Source: Verrucomicrobia bacterium Tous-C9LFEB (GTDB lineage Bacteria; Verrucomicrobiota; Verrucomicrobiia; Methylacidiphilales; UBA1321). From it: 64,000 nt of DNA. The notes beneath the pieces are model-generated. The model had not been told where the DNA came from, made no database searches, and worked only from the letters and a program-made list of their open reading frames with translations. Positions 1-8,981 of the stretch are shown one piece after another. How positions within the stretch are numbered: position 1 is the stretch's first letter; each line of letters opens with the position of its first letter. A program made the translations under genes and the position numbers. Location: the NCBI GenBank assembly GCA_002304345.1, contig NEUU01000019.1, positions 1 through 64,000 on the forward strand, written 5' to 3'.

Positions 1-100
1 AGTAATGTCTGGCGGTAACTTTCCGCTCTCACCAGAACTCTTCGCTACGATTTGAGGTTACTTCCCCAACCCGTCATCCTGAGCTTGTCGAAGGATCGGC
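1..100. repeat. Truncated copy of a MITE-like repeat (second copy at 59765-59904)
   Basis: This stretch aligns almost base for base with the core and right arm of the element at 59765-59904, with roughly a dozen substitutions. Positions 72-100 match the right inverted arm exactly over 29 bases. The left arm is outside the window, so the element is cut by the window edge. The remaining bases to 189, up to the end of the first gene, show nothing I recognise. Confidence 0.75.
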
Positions 101-189
101 TGGGATGGTTTGGAATGCGACAATCAACTTGAAATCCGCTCTAGCACTCGGCATCGCCAAGACGTCTCACGCTTCAAGAGCGTGAACGA

Positions 190-984
190 TCAGGAAATTT
201 CCAGCACGTGCTTGGTGATGAAATTGACGACGGGCGTGGGATCTTCCAATCCGTGGGGGTGATGGCCGATGCCGGGCTTGATGATGACCTCGATCGTCCC
301 GCCGAGTTGTCGGTAGTTTTTTTCGAGGACACGGGTGTTCTCGTCCAGCGGCACCACGTCGTCGGCATCGCCGCAGACGTGAATGAGGGGGATGTGATGT
401 TGCGCCAACGGCTCGAGACGATTGAGGGGTTGGAATTTGGGAGACAGGATTTCTGCTTCCGTGAGACCATGGGAGTGCAGGACTTGATTGAATTCTGCCG
501 TGGCGCGCGCGGATTTTCCCTGACCGCCGGGCCAACTGCTGAAGTCGCAGACCGGAGCATCGGCGTAAATCGCGGCGACTTCTTCGGGGTGAGATTCCGC
601 ATAGCGGAACGCGTAGAGTCCGCCCCGGCTCAAGGCGACAAAAGTGAACTTCGCCGCGAGTCCGGCGCGAACGAGGAGATCGTGGAACGCCTTGCCGTGG
701 CGAATGCCGGTGGGCGAGGCATAATCGGCGAGCACTTCGGTGTAGGCGAGATGAAATCCTTTTTGAATGAGCGCGATGTCTGCGCTGGGCCAGGCATCGA
801 AAAAGGTGGGACGCCAGAGCCAGGGATTTCCCGGCAACGGCTCGGGCGGAAGGACGAGATGCGAGGCGCGATTCTGAAAGTCAAAACTCACGCGCTCGAA
901 GCCATTCCAGCGATCGAGTGAAAACGTGGCGTCCGGCAGCAGGGTGCGCAAAGTGGCCAAGGGAGAAATGTAAGAGGTGGTCAT
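190..984 (-). CDS. Alpha/beta hydrolase (esterase/peptidase-like)
   Basis: A 264-aa single-domain alpha/beta hydrolase without a signal peptide, so probably cytoplasmic. The nucleophile elbow reads ALSRGG with Ser119. The likely acid is Asp208 in GDADDVVP and the base is a His in GHHPH (241-242). The elbow has Ala where the usual Gly-x-Ser-x-Gly pattern has the first Gly. The start at 984 overlaps the stop of the GH95 gene by ATGA, so the two are translationally coupled and an upstream in-frame extension is rejected. Removing ester groups from sugars handled by the neighbouring fucosidase is a reasonable inference. The substrate cannot be read from the sequence. Confidence 0.85.
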   Translation of the reverse strand: MTTSYISPLATLRTLLPDATFSLDRWNGFERVSFDFQNRASHLVLPPEPLPGNPWLWRPTFFDAWPSADIALIQKGFHLAYTEVLADYASPTGIRHGKAFHDLLVRAGLAAKFTFVALSRGGLYAFRYAESHPEEVAAIYADAPVCDFSSWPGGQGKSARATAEFNQVLHSHGLTEAEILSPKFQPLNRLEPLAQHHIPLIHVCGDADDVVPLDENTRVLEKNYRQLGGTIEVIIKPGIGHHPHGLEDPTPVVNFITKHVLEIS

Positions 985-3359
985 AAAGGATGAAGTTCGG
1001 CCTGTGCTCCCGTTTCCAGTGGGAAGGTAATCCAGCCACTGGCATCGGGGGCGACGGCGTGAGCCGCGCCGTTGATGGTGAGGGTGAAAGGAGCCGAGCC
1101 GGTGCGGACCCGGCATGGTGTGGAGCGGTGGGAGAGAATCCGAATGGTTTGCCAGTGACGGTCGCGCCAGTCGAGATCCACGACGAAACCGCCGCGAGCG
1201 CGCAGCCCTTTGACCCGGCCAGTGGTCCACGCGGTCGGGAGAGCGGGCAGGGGATCGATGCCATTGGCGTGACTTTGCAAAAGCATTTCCGTAATGCCGG
1301 AGGTGACGCCGAAATTGCCATCAATCTGGAAGGGCGGATGTGCGTCGAACAGGTTGGGGTAGATGCCGCCCGCTTCCGAGACGGTATTGCCTGCGGGGCA
1401 GAGGGTGAGCAGCCGTCCGATCAATCCGAGCGCATGATCGCCGTCGCGCAGTCGTGCCCAGAGATTGATTTTCCACGCGAGCGACCAGCCGGTACCCGCA
1501 TCGCCCCGCGCGCGCAACGAGGTGGCAGCGGCGTGGAAAAGATCCGGTGTTTGCTGGTCGGTGATCTGGCTGCCGGGGTGGAGTCCGAACAAAAACGAGA
1601 CGTGACGATGATGGATTTCTTCCGAGGGCCAATCGTGCGCCCATTCCTGAATGCATCCATTCGCGCCGATTTGGGCAGGGAGCAGACGCGGCAGGGCGTT
1701 GGCAATTTCCTGCGTGAATGCATCGTCAATACCAAGTTCCGTTGACGCCGCGAGGCACGCCGTGAAGAGTTCCCGAATAATGGCCATGTCCATGGTGGAG
1801 CCCATGCTCAGGCCCGCCAGAGTTCCATAGGGAAGAACGAAATTGGTTTCGGGCGAGGTGGAAAGCGACGTGACGAGATGGCCGTCACGGTCTTCGGTGA
1901 GCCAGTCGAGACAGAATTCCGCCGCGCCTTTCATCAAGGGCCAGGCCTCATTGCGGAGATAATCGGTGTCATGGCCGAAGGCGTAATGTTCCCAGAGATG
2001 CTGGCAAAGCCACGCGCCGCCGACATACCAGGTGGCCCATTTGGTTTGTCCGCTCACGGGAGCCGTATGCCGCCAGAGATCGGTATTATGATGGGCGAGC
2101 CAACCGCGCGCGCCGTAATTGACGCGGGCCGTTTCCGCGCCAGTGACGGCGAGGTCACGGATGAGGGAGAAGAGCGGTTGATGGCATTCCGCGAGATTGG
2201 CACTTTCCGCCGGCCAGTAATTCATCGGCGTGTTGATGTTGAGCGTGTAATTCGAACTCCATGGCGCACGCATCTGATCGTTCCAAATCCCCTGCAGGGT
2301 CGTCGCCTGGGTGCCGGGCCGCGAGGAGGCGATCATGAGATAGCGTCCAAATTGATACAACAGCGCGACCAACTGCGGGTCCGAAGTCGCGGTCCAGCGG
2401 CGAATCCGTTCCTCCGTGGACCATTCGGCCGAGGGAGCGGTTCCGAGATCGAGTTCCACGCGGCGGAACAATTCGCGGTGATCCGCTTGATGCGTGGCGA
2501 GAAGCTGGTCGAAGGATTGGGTGCTGACACGAGTCAGTTTCTGAGCCGCAGTAGAAACCGCTTTTTCCGGCTCGAGCGGTTGGTTGAATCCCTGAAAGCT
2601 GGTCGCCATCGAGAGGAGCAGGGTGACGCTGGTGGCTTCCTTGATCTGCAGTTCCCGCGCTCCGGCTGTGACCGCGCCGCCTTCGGTACTCACGTGGAGT
2701 TGAGCGATGAATCGGATGGTGTCGTCACGATGGCCGTAACGAATGGGGATGAGCACGTTTTCGACGTAGTTCGGTTCTACATGCTCGGGAGCTTGTCCCG
2801 TGAGACGCAAGGTGTCGTTGTCCTGAGTCAGGACGTCGTGGGGCAATTCGCTGGTGAGCCGCGCGGTGAAGGTGAGGGCTCCGGGGCGATCAGCGGTCAG
2901 GCGCAGCGCGATGATTTGATCGGGAAAGCTGGCGAACGCTTCGCGTCGATAGGTGATGCCGCGATGCTGGAACGTCACGCTGGCCAGAGCGCCATCGAGA
3001 TCGAGTTCGCGCCGATAATGGCTGATTTCGCTTTCGTCCAACCCGGGGAAATCGAGATGGAGATCGCCGAGCGGCAGATAGGATTCCGTCCACGGTCCAA
3101 ACAGACCCCGCGCCAGTTGATCGGCCAGAGGGTAATCGCCGGCGTGAAGCGCGGCGCGGACTTGTGGCAGTACGGCGCGCATGGCGGGATTATTCCAGTC
3201 GCGGTGTTTGCCGGACCAGAGCGTGTCTTTATTGAGCTGAAGCTGGTCGTGCGGCACGCCGCCGAAATGCATGGCGCCCAGGCGGCCATTGCCCAAGGGA
3301 AGCGCGGACGTCCAGTGGTTTGCCGGTTCAGTATACGAAAGAGAGAGGGGGGAGTTCAT
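981..3359 (-). CDS. GH95 family alpha-L-fucosidase
   Basis: A 792-aa glycoside hydrolase of family 95, an inverting (alpha/alpha)6-barrel family acting mainly on alpha-1,2-fucosyl linkages (some members on alpha-L-galactosides). The N-terminal family motif LPLGNGRLGAMHFGG is at residues 20-34. Catalytic residues known from the Bifidobacterium AfcA enzyme are all present: the Asn pair in NINTPMNYW (Asn374, Asn376), the acid Glu504 in TSPETNF, and the base-side Asp680 in IDGNFG. I see no signal peptide, so it is probably intracellular and would act on imported oligosaccharides. The start at 3359 follows the LacI stop by 44 bases; an earlier in-frame start at 3428 would overlap the LacI gene. 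It is co-directional with the LacI gene and overlaps the esterase gene. Confidence 0.93.
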   Translation of the reverse strand: MNSPLSLSYTEPANHWTSALPLGNGRLGAMHFGGVPHDQLQLNKDTLWSGKHRDWNNPAMRAVLPQVRAALHAGDYPLADQLARGLFGPWTESYLPLGDLHLDFPGLDESEISHYRRELDLDGALASVTFQHRGITYRREAFASFPDQIIALRLTADRPGALTFTARLTSELPHDVLTQDNDTLRLTGQAPEHVEPNYVENVLIPIRYGHRDDTIRFIAQLHVSTEGGAVTAGARELQIKEATSVTLLLSMATSFQGFNQPLEPEKAVSTAAQKLTRVSTQSFDQLLATHQADHRELFRRVELDLGTAPSAEWSTEERIRRWTATSDPQLVALLYQFGRYLMIASSRPGTQATTLQGIWNDQMRAPWSSNYTLNINTPMNYWPAESANLAECHQPLFSLIRDLAVTGAETARVNYGARGWLAHHNTDLWRHTAPVSGQTKWATWYVGGAWLCQHLWEHYAFGHDTDYLRNEAWPLMKGAAEFCLDWLTEDRDGHLVTSLSTSPETNFVLPYGTLAGLSMGSTMDMAIIRELFTACLAASTELGIDDAFTQEIANALPRLLPAQIGANGCIQEWAHDWPSEEIHHRHVSFLFGLHPGSQITDQQTPDLFHAAATSLRARGDAGTGWSLAWKINLWARLRDGDHALGLIGRLLTLCPAGNTVSEAGGIYPNLFDAHPPFQIDGNFGVTSGITEMLLQSHANGIDPLPALPTAWTTGRVKGLRARGGFVVDLDWRDRHWQTIRILSHRSTPCRVRTGSAPFTLTINGAAHAVAPDASGWITFPLETGAQAELHPL

Positions 3360-3403
3360 GGTAAGCCGATCCCGGTTGAGATCGTTCGGATGAGGTTGAT
3401 ATA

Positions 3404-4486
3404 TTAAGCGAGGGTGGGTTTCACGCACGATAAGCGCTCGATCAAGCGCGGGGCAATCGTGATGTGTTGGACGAGAGAGTCTGGGTTCTGGATGCGACTG
3501 ACCAGAAGATCAACCGCGACCCGGCCCATTTCTTCGCCGGAGAGACAAACGCTGGTGAGGGGCGGGTTCGAGTACTCGCAGGAATCGATATTCATGTAGC
3601 CGACGATGCTGAGGTCTTTCGGAATGGAAATGCCGAGCGGCCCGGCGACTTGCATGATCGAGAAGGCGTACGCATCGGCGGCGCAGACGAGAGCGGTGGG
3701 GCGCAGTTCCTTGAGCGCGATGAGATTCTTCAAACCTTTCGCCATGACATCCGGAACATCCTCTCCGGCGTTTTCGCGGATCGGGGTCTGGAGATAACCG
3801 GGATGAAATTCGAAGCCCATTTCGGCCACGCAGCGCAGATAGGCTTGCTCGCGTTCCAGATGGTGGAAAGAGGTGTGGCGTTTCGTTTCTTTCTCGTAGA
3901 TGAAGCCGACGCGGCGATGCCCCAGTCCATGCAGGTAGTGCATGATTTGATACGTGGCGGCGAAGTTGTCGCAGGAAACCGAGGCGGTTGCACGCGACAG
4001 GGAATCGCTCATGAGCCGGATGGTGGGGATGGCGGCGTTCACTTTGTTGACCCACGAATCGGGGAAGTCGCCCTTGATGATCGCGCCGCGCACGAGTTTG
4101 TCGGTCACAATGGAAGGGAGTCGATCCTGTTCCAGATCGTCGCCGCAGGACGTGAAAAGGATATGGCCTTCGAGTTCGCTGGAGCGCTGCTCGATGCCGG
4201 TGAGAAAATGTTGCTGGAAAATATCCGAGAGATTGCGCGAGGTGGCGCTGTCGAGCAGGTAGGCGATCGGCCCGAGTTCCCCTTCCTTGGCGGCGGCCGC
4301 GCGTTGGGGCGAGCGTCGGGAATAGCCTAATTCCCGCGCCGCGAGCTTGACGCGATCCGCCAAGGCGGGATCGACGTCCGTCTTGCCGCTCAGGACGCGA
4401 CTGACTGTTCCAATGGAAACCCCCGCCCGCTGAGAGATATCGAACATGCGCGGTTTGCGGTTGGGTTTAGTTAAAATAGCGCTCAT
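3404..4486 (-). CDS. LacI family transcriptional regulator
   Basis: A 360-aa LacI/GalR regulator. The N-terminal helix-turn-helix contains FDISQRAGVSIGTVSRVLSG (about residues 15-34), followed by the hinge segment ARELGYSRRSP and a periplasmic-binding-protein-like ligand domain. The ATG at 4486 is chosen because it directly precedes the HTH; an upstream in-frame extension to 4540 would read through a palindrome. It lies between two divergent carbohydrate units: GH95 and esterase downstream, PEP-CTERM protein, GH95-like enzyme and MFS transporter on the other strand. It therefore probably represses both and itself, with a fucosylated or related oligosaccharide as inducer (inference). Confidence 0.92.
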   Translation of the reverse strand: MSAILTKPNRKPRMFDISQRAGVSIGTVSRVLSGKTDVDPALADRVKLAARELGYSRRSPQRAAAAKEGELGPIAYLLDSATSRNLSDIFQQHFLTGIEQRSSELEGHILFTSCGDDLEQDRLPSIVTDKLVRGAIIKGDFPDSWVNKVNAAIPTIRLMSDSLSRATASVSCDNFAATYQIMHYLHGLGHRRVGFIYEKETKRHTSFHHLEREQAYLRCVAEMGFEFHPGYLQTPIRENAGEDVPDVMAKGLKNLIALKELRPTALVCAADAYAFSIMQVAGPLGISIPKDLSIVGYMNIDSCEYSNPPLTSVCLSGEEMGRVAVDLLVSRIQNPDSLVQHITIAPRLIERLSCVKPTLA

Positions 4487-4488
4487 TA

Positions 4489-4498
4489 TTTCATGAAA
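4489..4498. promoter_or_regulatory. Palindrome TTTCATGAAA, candidate LacI operator
   Basis: A perfect 10-bp palindrome lies two bases upstream of the LacI start codon, where binding would block the regulator's own expression. Related CATGAA/TTCATG sequences recur at 4586-4599 and 4692-4703, which supports one shared binding site. Assignment as an operator is inference. Confidence 0.5.
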
Positions 4499-4585
4499 AT
4501 AATCGAGAGGCGGCGGCTTGTCAACGAAAAGCAAGGGCAATGAAGAGAGGATTTCGAGTTAAAAGTGCTTAAATCGTCGAATTTA

Positions 4586-4599
4586 CATGAAAATTCATG
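4586..4599. promoter_or_regulatory. Inverted repeat CATGAA-AA-TTCATG, candidate operator
   Basis: Two 6-bp arms separated by two bases lie just upstream of a promoter-like sequence driving the rightward PEP-CTERM operon. The 12-bp core ATGAAAATTCAT recurs exactly at 4692-4703, over the start codon of that gene. This is a plausible site for the divergent LacI protein. Confidence 0.5.
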
Positions 4600-4610
4600 A
4601 TAAATTGTTT

Positions 4611-4639
4611 TTGACATCGATAGTTTAATGAAATATTTT
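4611..4639 (+). promoter_or_regulatory. Sigma-70-like promoter for the PEP-CTERM/GH95-like/MFS operon
   Basis: TTGACA at 4611-4616 is a perfect -35 hexamer. It is followed after 17 bases by TATTTT at 4634-4639, a fair -10. It sits 11 bases downstream of the inverted repeat at 4586-4599 and about 50 bases upstream of the start codon at 4692. Confidence 0.5.
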
Positions 4640-4691
4640 AGTGTCAACGCTGCTGGTCGCAGTCCAAGCCTAAACCTCAACCTCCTCTCCT

Positions 4692-6704
4692 ATGAAAATT
4701 CATCACTACACTGTCGGGTTGATCATTGCATTATGGATTCTTTCGCTTGGAGGGACTCGCGCGGCCACGGTCACGTGGTCGTCGGGCAGCTCTGGTTCCT
4801 GGAGCACGGGAACGAACTGGAGCAGCGGGGTTATTCCCGCCACGGGCGATGAGGTGACTCTCGGCGATGTGGCGGCCTCGCGGACGGTGACGTTGGATTT
4901 AACCAATGCCGGGTCGAGCGTGTCGCTTTCCTCGCTGTTGCTGTCGCAGACGACGGCGGGCGTGGTGGGAACGCCCATCAATAATCAACTCGCGCTGATC
5001 GGCGGCGCGGGAACGTTGACGGTGGGCAATGCGGTGACTCTGGGTACGGGGCTGGCCAATACGACGACGAGTATTTTGATCACCGGCACGTCGAACTCTT
5101 CGTATGTCAACACTCCAGCCTTGGCGGTGACGGGAGGGACGACGATCAATGCGGGCGGTTTGTTGCAACTGGCCTACGCGTCCACACCGCGTGGCTTTGT
5201 GGCGATGGCGGGGAGTATCACGTTGAGCGGCGGTATCATCGAGGCATTGGCGCCGAGCAGTACCCAGACGGCGTGGCTCGGGGGTGTGGCCGCAGGTAAC
5301 AATTCCGCATTGGCGGGCAATGATGTGTTCACCATCAACAGCGGTACGATCAAGGTGCATGGCAACGGTTCGAACGGATCGCGTTTGGGATTCAACGGGA
5401 ATTTCAACTGGACCGGCGGCACGATTCAGCTTGTTTCGGACGTGACCACTTCGGGCCAGCCGGGGCTTTTTCTCCATGGCTTGACCAATACGATCAGCTC
5501 CGGCGTGGTTTTTCAAACGGTCAGCCCGACCGGTGTGGTGAGCGCGGCGGCTCCCACTTTTACGATGTGCATTACCACGGCGAGTCCCTCGACCGCTCTC
5601 ACTCTATCACAGACATTGGATACGGCGGTTACGCTGGGACTGATGACGATCCGGGAGTTCGACACGCGGACGAATAGTTCCTACACCCATCGTATCACCT
5701 CGACCGCAGCTGGGCGCGGCATTGGCCAGATCTTTCTGACCACCTCCGGTGCGGAGGATATTGTTCAATTGGGTAGCGATCTGAAATCGACGTATTCCGC
5801 TGCCGGGACGTTCGTGACGGCGCAGGCGACGGGCTCTCCGGCTTACGCGACGTTTGGGGTGGACCTCAACGGATTCACTTTCGACGGAACGGCGGCCTCG
5901 ACGGGATGGGTGCCGAACAAGGTCAGTGGGACGACCACGAATTGGAAAGTGGTTTCCACTGCCGGAACGGGGACGTTTAAGGCGCAGTCTTATAATCTGG
6001 GACTGAGTGGTGCCACTTCGGTCGATACCATGACGGTGGGTAGTAATGTCATTCTGGAAGCAACGGGTGGTTCCGGCACGGGCAACATCCTGAGCGCATC
6101 GGGTGGAGCGACCTATGCGTATCATGCGGCGTCGAAATTCCGGTATTCGGGTAATGCGACACGGGCCAATGCGGCGACGGTCTCCAGCGCGGTGGCGATC
6201 GGCGGATTGGAAGTGGTCAATGGCGCTTTGAATTTGAGCCAGTCCGCATTTCAAACGCAGGGCGATGTTTCCGTGACGGGCGGCGGTTCGCTCGATTTGA
6301 ACGGCACCTCGATCGCGACATTGACGTTGGCTTCCGGGAAGAGTTTGACGGTGAACAACGGAACGATGCTGCTGACGCTTGATGGCTTGGGAAATTCCGA
6401 TCAGATCCTGAGCGCTGGCTCGGGGCTCGCAGATCTGACAGGTGGTGCCTTTCTGCTCTCGGGTACGATCAACTATGCGGCGAGTTACACCGTGATGAGT
6501 GGTTTTTCCACGATCACGGGAGCCGATGTGGTGGCGATCTCCGGTTATGACAGCGCGAACTATCAGGCCAGTTTGAGCTCCACGGGTGTTCTCTCCTTCT
6601 CGGCGGTGCCCGAGCCGGGAACATTTGGATTCGTGGCGCTGGGTCTGATGCTTTGGCTCGGTGCGGAGTCACGGGCGAGACGTCAATCACGCTCGAAGAA
6701 TTGA
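4692..6704 (+). CDS. PEP-CTERM sorting domain protein, beta-rich repeat exoprotein
   Basis: A 670-aa exported protein. An N-terminal signal peptide (about residues 1-24, ending GGTRA) is followed by a Gly/Ser/Thr/Asn-rich body resembling autotransporter-type beta-helix repeats, including a GSWSTGTNWSSG segment near the mature N-terminus. The C-terminus has the complete sorting signal: VPEPG from residue 639, a hydrophobic helix, and a basic tail. PEP-CTERM proteins are known substrates of exosortases, which process them at the cell surface; no exosortase gene is in this window. It is the first gene of the operon opposite the LacI gene, so it is probably sugar-induced. No enzymatic motif was seen; a surface binding or scaffold role is inference. 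Confidence 0.88.
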   Translation: MKIHHYTVGLIIALWILSLGGTRAATVTWSSGSSGSWSTGTNWSSGVIPATGDEVTLGDVAASRTVTLDLTNAGSSVSLSSLLLSQTTAGVVGTPINNQLALIGGAGTLTVGNAVTLGTGLANTTTSILITGTSNSSYVNTPALAVTGGTTINAGGLLQLAYASTPRGFVAMAGSITLSGGIIEALAPSSTQTAWLGGVAAGNNSALAGNDVFTINSGTIKVHGNGSNGSRLGFNGNFNWTGGTIQLVSDVTTSGQPGLFLHGLTNTISSGVVFQTVSPTGVVSAAAPTFTMCITTASPSTALTLSQTLDTAVTLGLMTIREFDTRTNSSYTHRITSTAAGRGIGQIFLTTSGAEDIVQLGSDLKSTYSAAGTFVTAQATGSPAYATFGVDLNGFTFDGTAASTGWVPNKVSGTTTNWKVVSTAGTGTFKAQSYNLGLSGATSVDTMTVGSNVILEATGGSGTGNILSASGGATYAYHAASKFRYSGNATRANAATVSSAVAIGGLEVVNGALNLSQSAFQTQGDVSVTGGGSLDLNGTSIATLTLASGKSLTVNNGTMLLTLDGLGNSDQILSAGSGLADLTGGAFLLSGTINYAASYTVMSGFSTITGADVVAISGYDSANYQASLSSTGVLSFSAVPEPGTFGFVALGLMLWLGAESRARRQSRSKN

Positions 6705-6737
6705 CCCCACACCACGGCCCTGCCAGGATCTATCGAG

Positions 6738-8981
6738 ATGAACATGCGGCGACTGTTCCTGGGAATTTCCGCCGGTGTTCTCTGGGCGACAGCATGCTTC
6801 GGGGGCGAGACGCTTCCGGTGGTGGCCATCGATTGGTCCGCTTTTTTAGCGCGACAAGATCTGGTTTGGTCCCGAATCCCGACGCAGTGGCGCGACAGTG
6901 TTTTCACCGGCAACGGAAATCTCGGCGCGACGGTTTGCCTGGAGGCGGAAACCTTCGGCTGGCAGATCAATCGCGCGGATGTGGCGCACGAGGCATCGCG
7001 TTATCCCATCGGGCGGCTGGTGGTGCGAACGGCCGGTGCGTTGCGCGGGGGCGACGCACGATTGAAACTGTGGGACGCGGAAGCGGAGGGGACGCTTCGC
7101 ACGGAGCGGGGGAGTATTCGCTGGCGCACGTTCACGTCGACGACGCCATCGGTTCTGGTGATTGAGCTCAAAGGCACGGAGGGTGAAAGCGGCGTGGAGT
7201 TAAACTGGGCACCGGCGGAGGCGCGACCGCCGCGCAAGGTTTATCGCAAGGAAGCCTTCACGGAACAGGAATTGCATCACGCGGCGGTGGTTTCACGCGC
7301 TGACGGAATGATTACGAGCGTTCAATCTTTTCTCGGCGGCGGGGCGCATGCGGAAAGCGTTGTTCAGACGGCTACCGCTGACGGTGGTAAATTATATTAC
7401 ATCAGTATCAGTCCCGGCGCGACAGGTGAAGAGGCATTGGCCGACGCGCGTCGTACCACCGATCAAGCCGTGGCGTTGGGGCTGGAGAAAATCACGACCG
7501 CTCACCGCGAGTGGTGGCATGCTTATTATCCCCAGAGTTTTCTTTCGATCCCGGAGCCGCGGCTCGAGGCTTTTTATTGGATTCAAATTTACAAGCTCGG
7601 CGCGGCGATGCGCGAGAACGGGCCGATCCTTGATTTGCTGGGACCTTGGTTCGCGCCGACACCGTGGTCGAAGGTGTGGTGGAATCTCAATGTGCAACTG
7701 ACCTACTCACCGCTCTTCACAGCGAACCGGCTGGCTCCGGCGGAATCCCTTTTCCGCGCGCTGGACCAGCATCGGCAGCAACTCGGTGATAATGTGCCGA
7801 AGCCATGGCGCGGGCAGGCGGCGGCGATTGGCACAGCATCCGGCTATGATCTGGTCGCCCCGGTGGATGCGGCGCGTGGGATTCAGTCGGGCAAGGGAAC
7901 CGAGATGGGGAATTTGCCGTGGGTGCTATTTCTTTACTGGCAATACTACGCCTATCAGCAGGACGAGGCGATTTTGCGGGAGCGGGTGTTGCCGCTCCTG
8001 AAGCCGACGATCGGACATTATCTGGCGGTGATCGAAAAGGGTGAGGATGGTCGCTGGCATTTGCCGCTGACCTATTCTCCGGAACTGCTCGCCGCGCCGG
8101 ACTGCAATTATGATCTCGCGCTGCTGCGGTGGGGATTGCAGGCTCTGATCACCGCTTCCGAACGGGTGCAGCCGGTGGAACCGCTATTACCGCGCTGGAA
8201 GGAAGTTCTGACGGGATTGACTCCCTTTCCGACTGATGCCACGGGGCTTCTGATCGGGCGCGGGCAACCGCTCAAGGAGTCGCACCGGCATTACTCGCAT
8301 CTGTTGGCCATTTATCCGCTGCAGTTATTGAACCCTGATGAGCCGGCGGATCGGGCGTTGATTGAAACGTCGCTGGCGAACTGGACGAGCCGCCCAGAGA
8401 AATTCAAGGGATATTCCCATACCGGAGCGGCCTCGATGGAGGCGCTGTTGGGTCATGGCGACGCGGCCGAAAAACAATTGCAGCAGCTTTTGAATCGGTT
8501 TGTGCTGCCCAATACATTCTATATGGAAGCAGGTCCGGTGATCGAGACGCCTCTTTCGGCGGCAACCAGTCTGCAGGAAATGTTGCTGCAGAGCGGAGGC
8601 GGGCGCTTGCGGATTTTTCCTGCGATACCGTCGGATTGGCCGGAGGTCAGTTTTCACTCGCTTCGCGGGGAAGGGGCATTTCTCGTGAGCGCGGTTCGGC
8701 ACGAAGGGCGTACCGCATGGGTGCAGATTCAAAGTCTCGCGGGAGCTCCCTGCCGCGTGCAGGTGGGCGATTGGAAAAGCGTGGCGGTGCGGGCATCGAG
8801 CGGCGTGACACCTCAAGTGAAGAGGACGGAAGCGGGGCTCATTGAGCTCTCACTTTCCAAGGGCGAGACCGTGGTATTAACCGAAACCGCGCAAGCTCCG
8901 CTGATCCCACTCAGACCGGTTGCAAGTACTTCTCGAATAGAGAATCCGTACCCTATGCGCTTTCAGGAGGGCCGCAAATAA
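6738..8981 (+). CDS. Divergent GH95-like glycoside hydrolase, exported
   Basis: A 747-aa protein with a signal peptide (about 1-22) and the GH95 fold signature near the N-terminus (SVFTGNGNLGATV). Compared with the canonical GH95 enzyme at 981-3359, the Asn pair (Asn316 and Asn318 in NLNVQLTY) and the acid Glu449 (TYSPEL) are kept. The segment aligned with IDGNFG...EMLLQS reads VIETPL...EMLLQS, so the base-side Asp is replaced by Glu603. This suggests altered specificity or mechanism within the family. It follows the PEP-CTERM gene by 33 bases and directly precedes an MFS gene, so the exported enzyme may generate the sugar that the transporter imports. A second ATG two codons downstream of 6738 is an equally possible start. 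Confidence 0.82.
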   Translation: MNMRRLFLGISAGVLWATACFGGETLPVVAIDWSAFLARQDLVWSRIPTQWRDSVFTGNGNLGATVCLEAETFGWQINRADVAHEASRYPIGRLVVRTAGALRGGDARLKLWDAEAEGTLRTERGSIRWRTFTSTTPSVLVIELKGTEGESGVELNWAPAEARPPRKVYRKEAFTEQELHHAAVVSRADGMITSVQSFLGGGAHAESVVQTATADGGKLYYISISPGATGEEALADARRTTDQAVALGLEKITTAHREWWHAYYPQSFLSIPEPRLEAFYWIQIYKLGAAMRENGPILDLLGPWFAPTPWSKVWWNLNVQLTYSPLFTANRLAPAESLFRALDQHRQQLGDNVPKPWRGQAAAIGTASGYDLVAPVDAARGIQSGKGTEMGNLPWVLFLYWQYYAYQQDEAILRERVLPLLKPTIGHYLAVIEKGEDGRWHLPLTYSPELLAAPDCNYDLALLRWGLQALITASERVQPVEPLLPRWKEVLTGLTPFPTDATGLLIGRGQPLKESHRHYSHLLAIYPLQLLNPDEPADRALIETSLANWTSRPEKFKGYSHTGAASMEALLGHGDAAEKQLQQLLNRFVLPNTFYMEAGPVIETPLSAATSLQEMLLQSGGGRLRIFPAIPSDWPEVSFHSLRGEGAFLVSAVRHEGRTAWVQIQSLAGAPCRVQVGDWKSVAVRASSGVTPQVKRTEAGLIELSLSKGETVVLTETAQAPLIPLRPVASTSRIENPYPMRFQEGRK

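Noticed and set aside
1878..3407. 509-codon open frame on the plus strand
   Set aside because: It is antisense to the GH95 gene, whose catalytic motifs are intact; its translation is low in hydrophobic patterning and has no recognisable domain.
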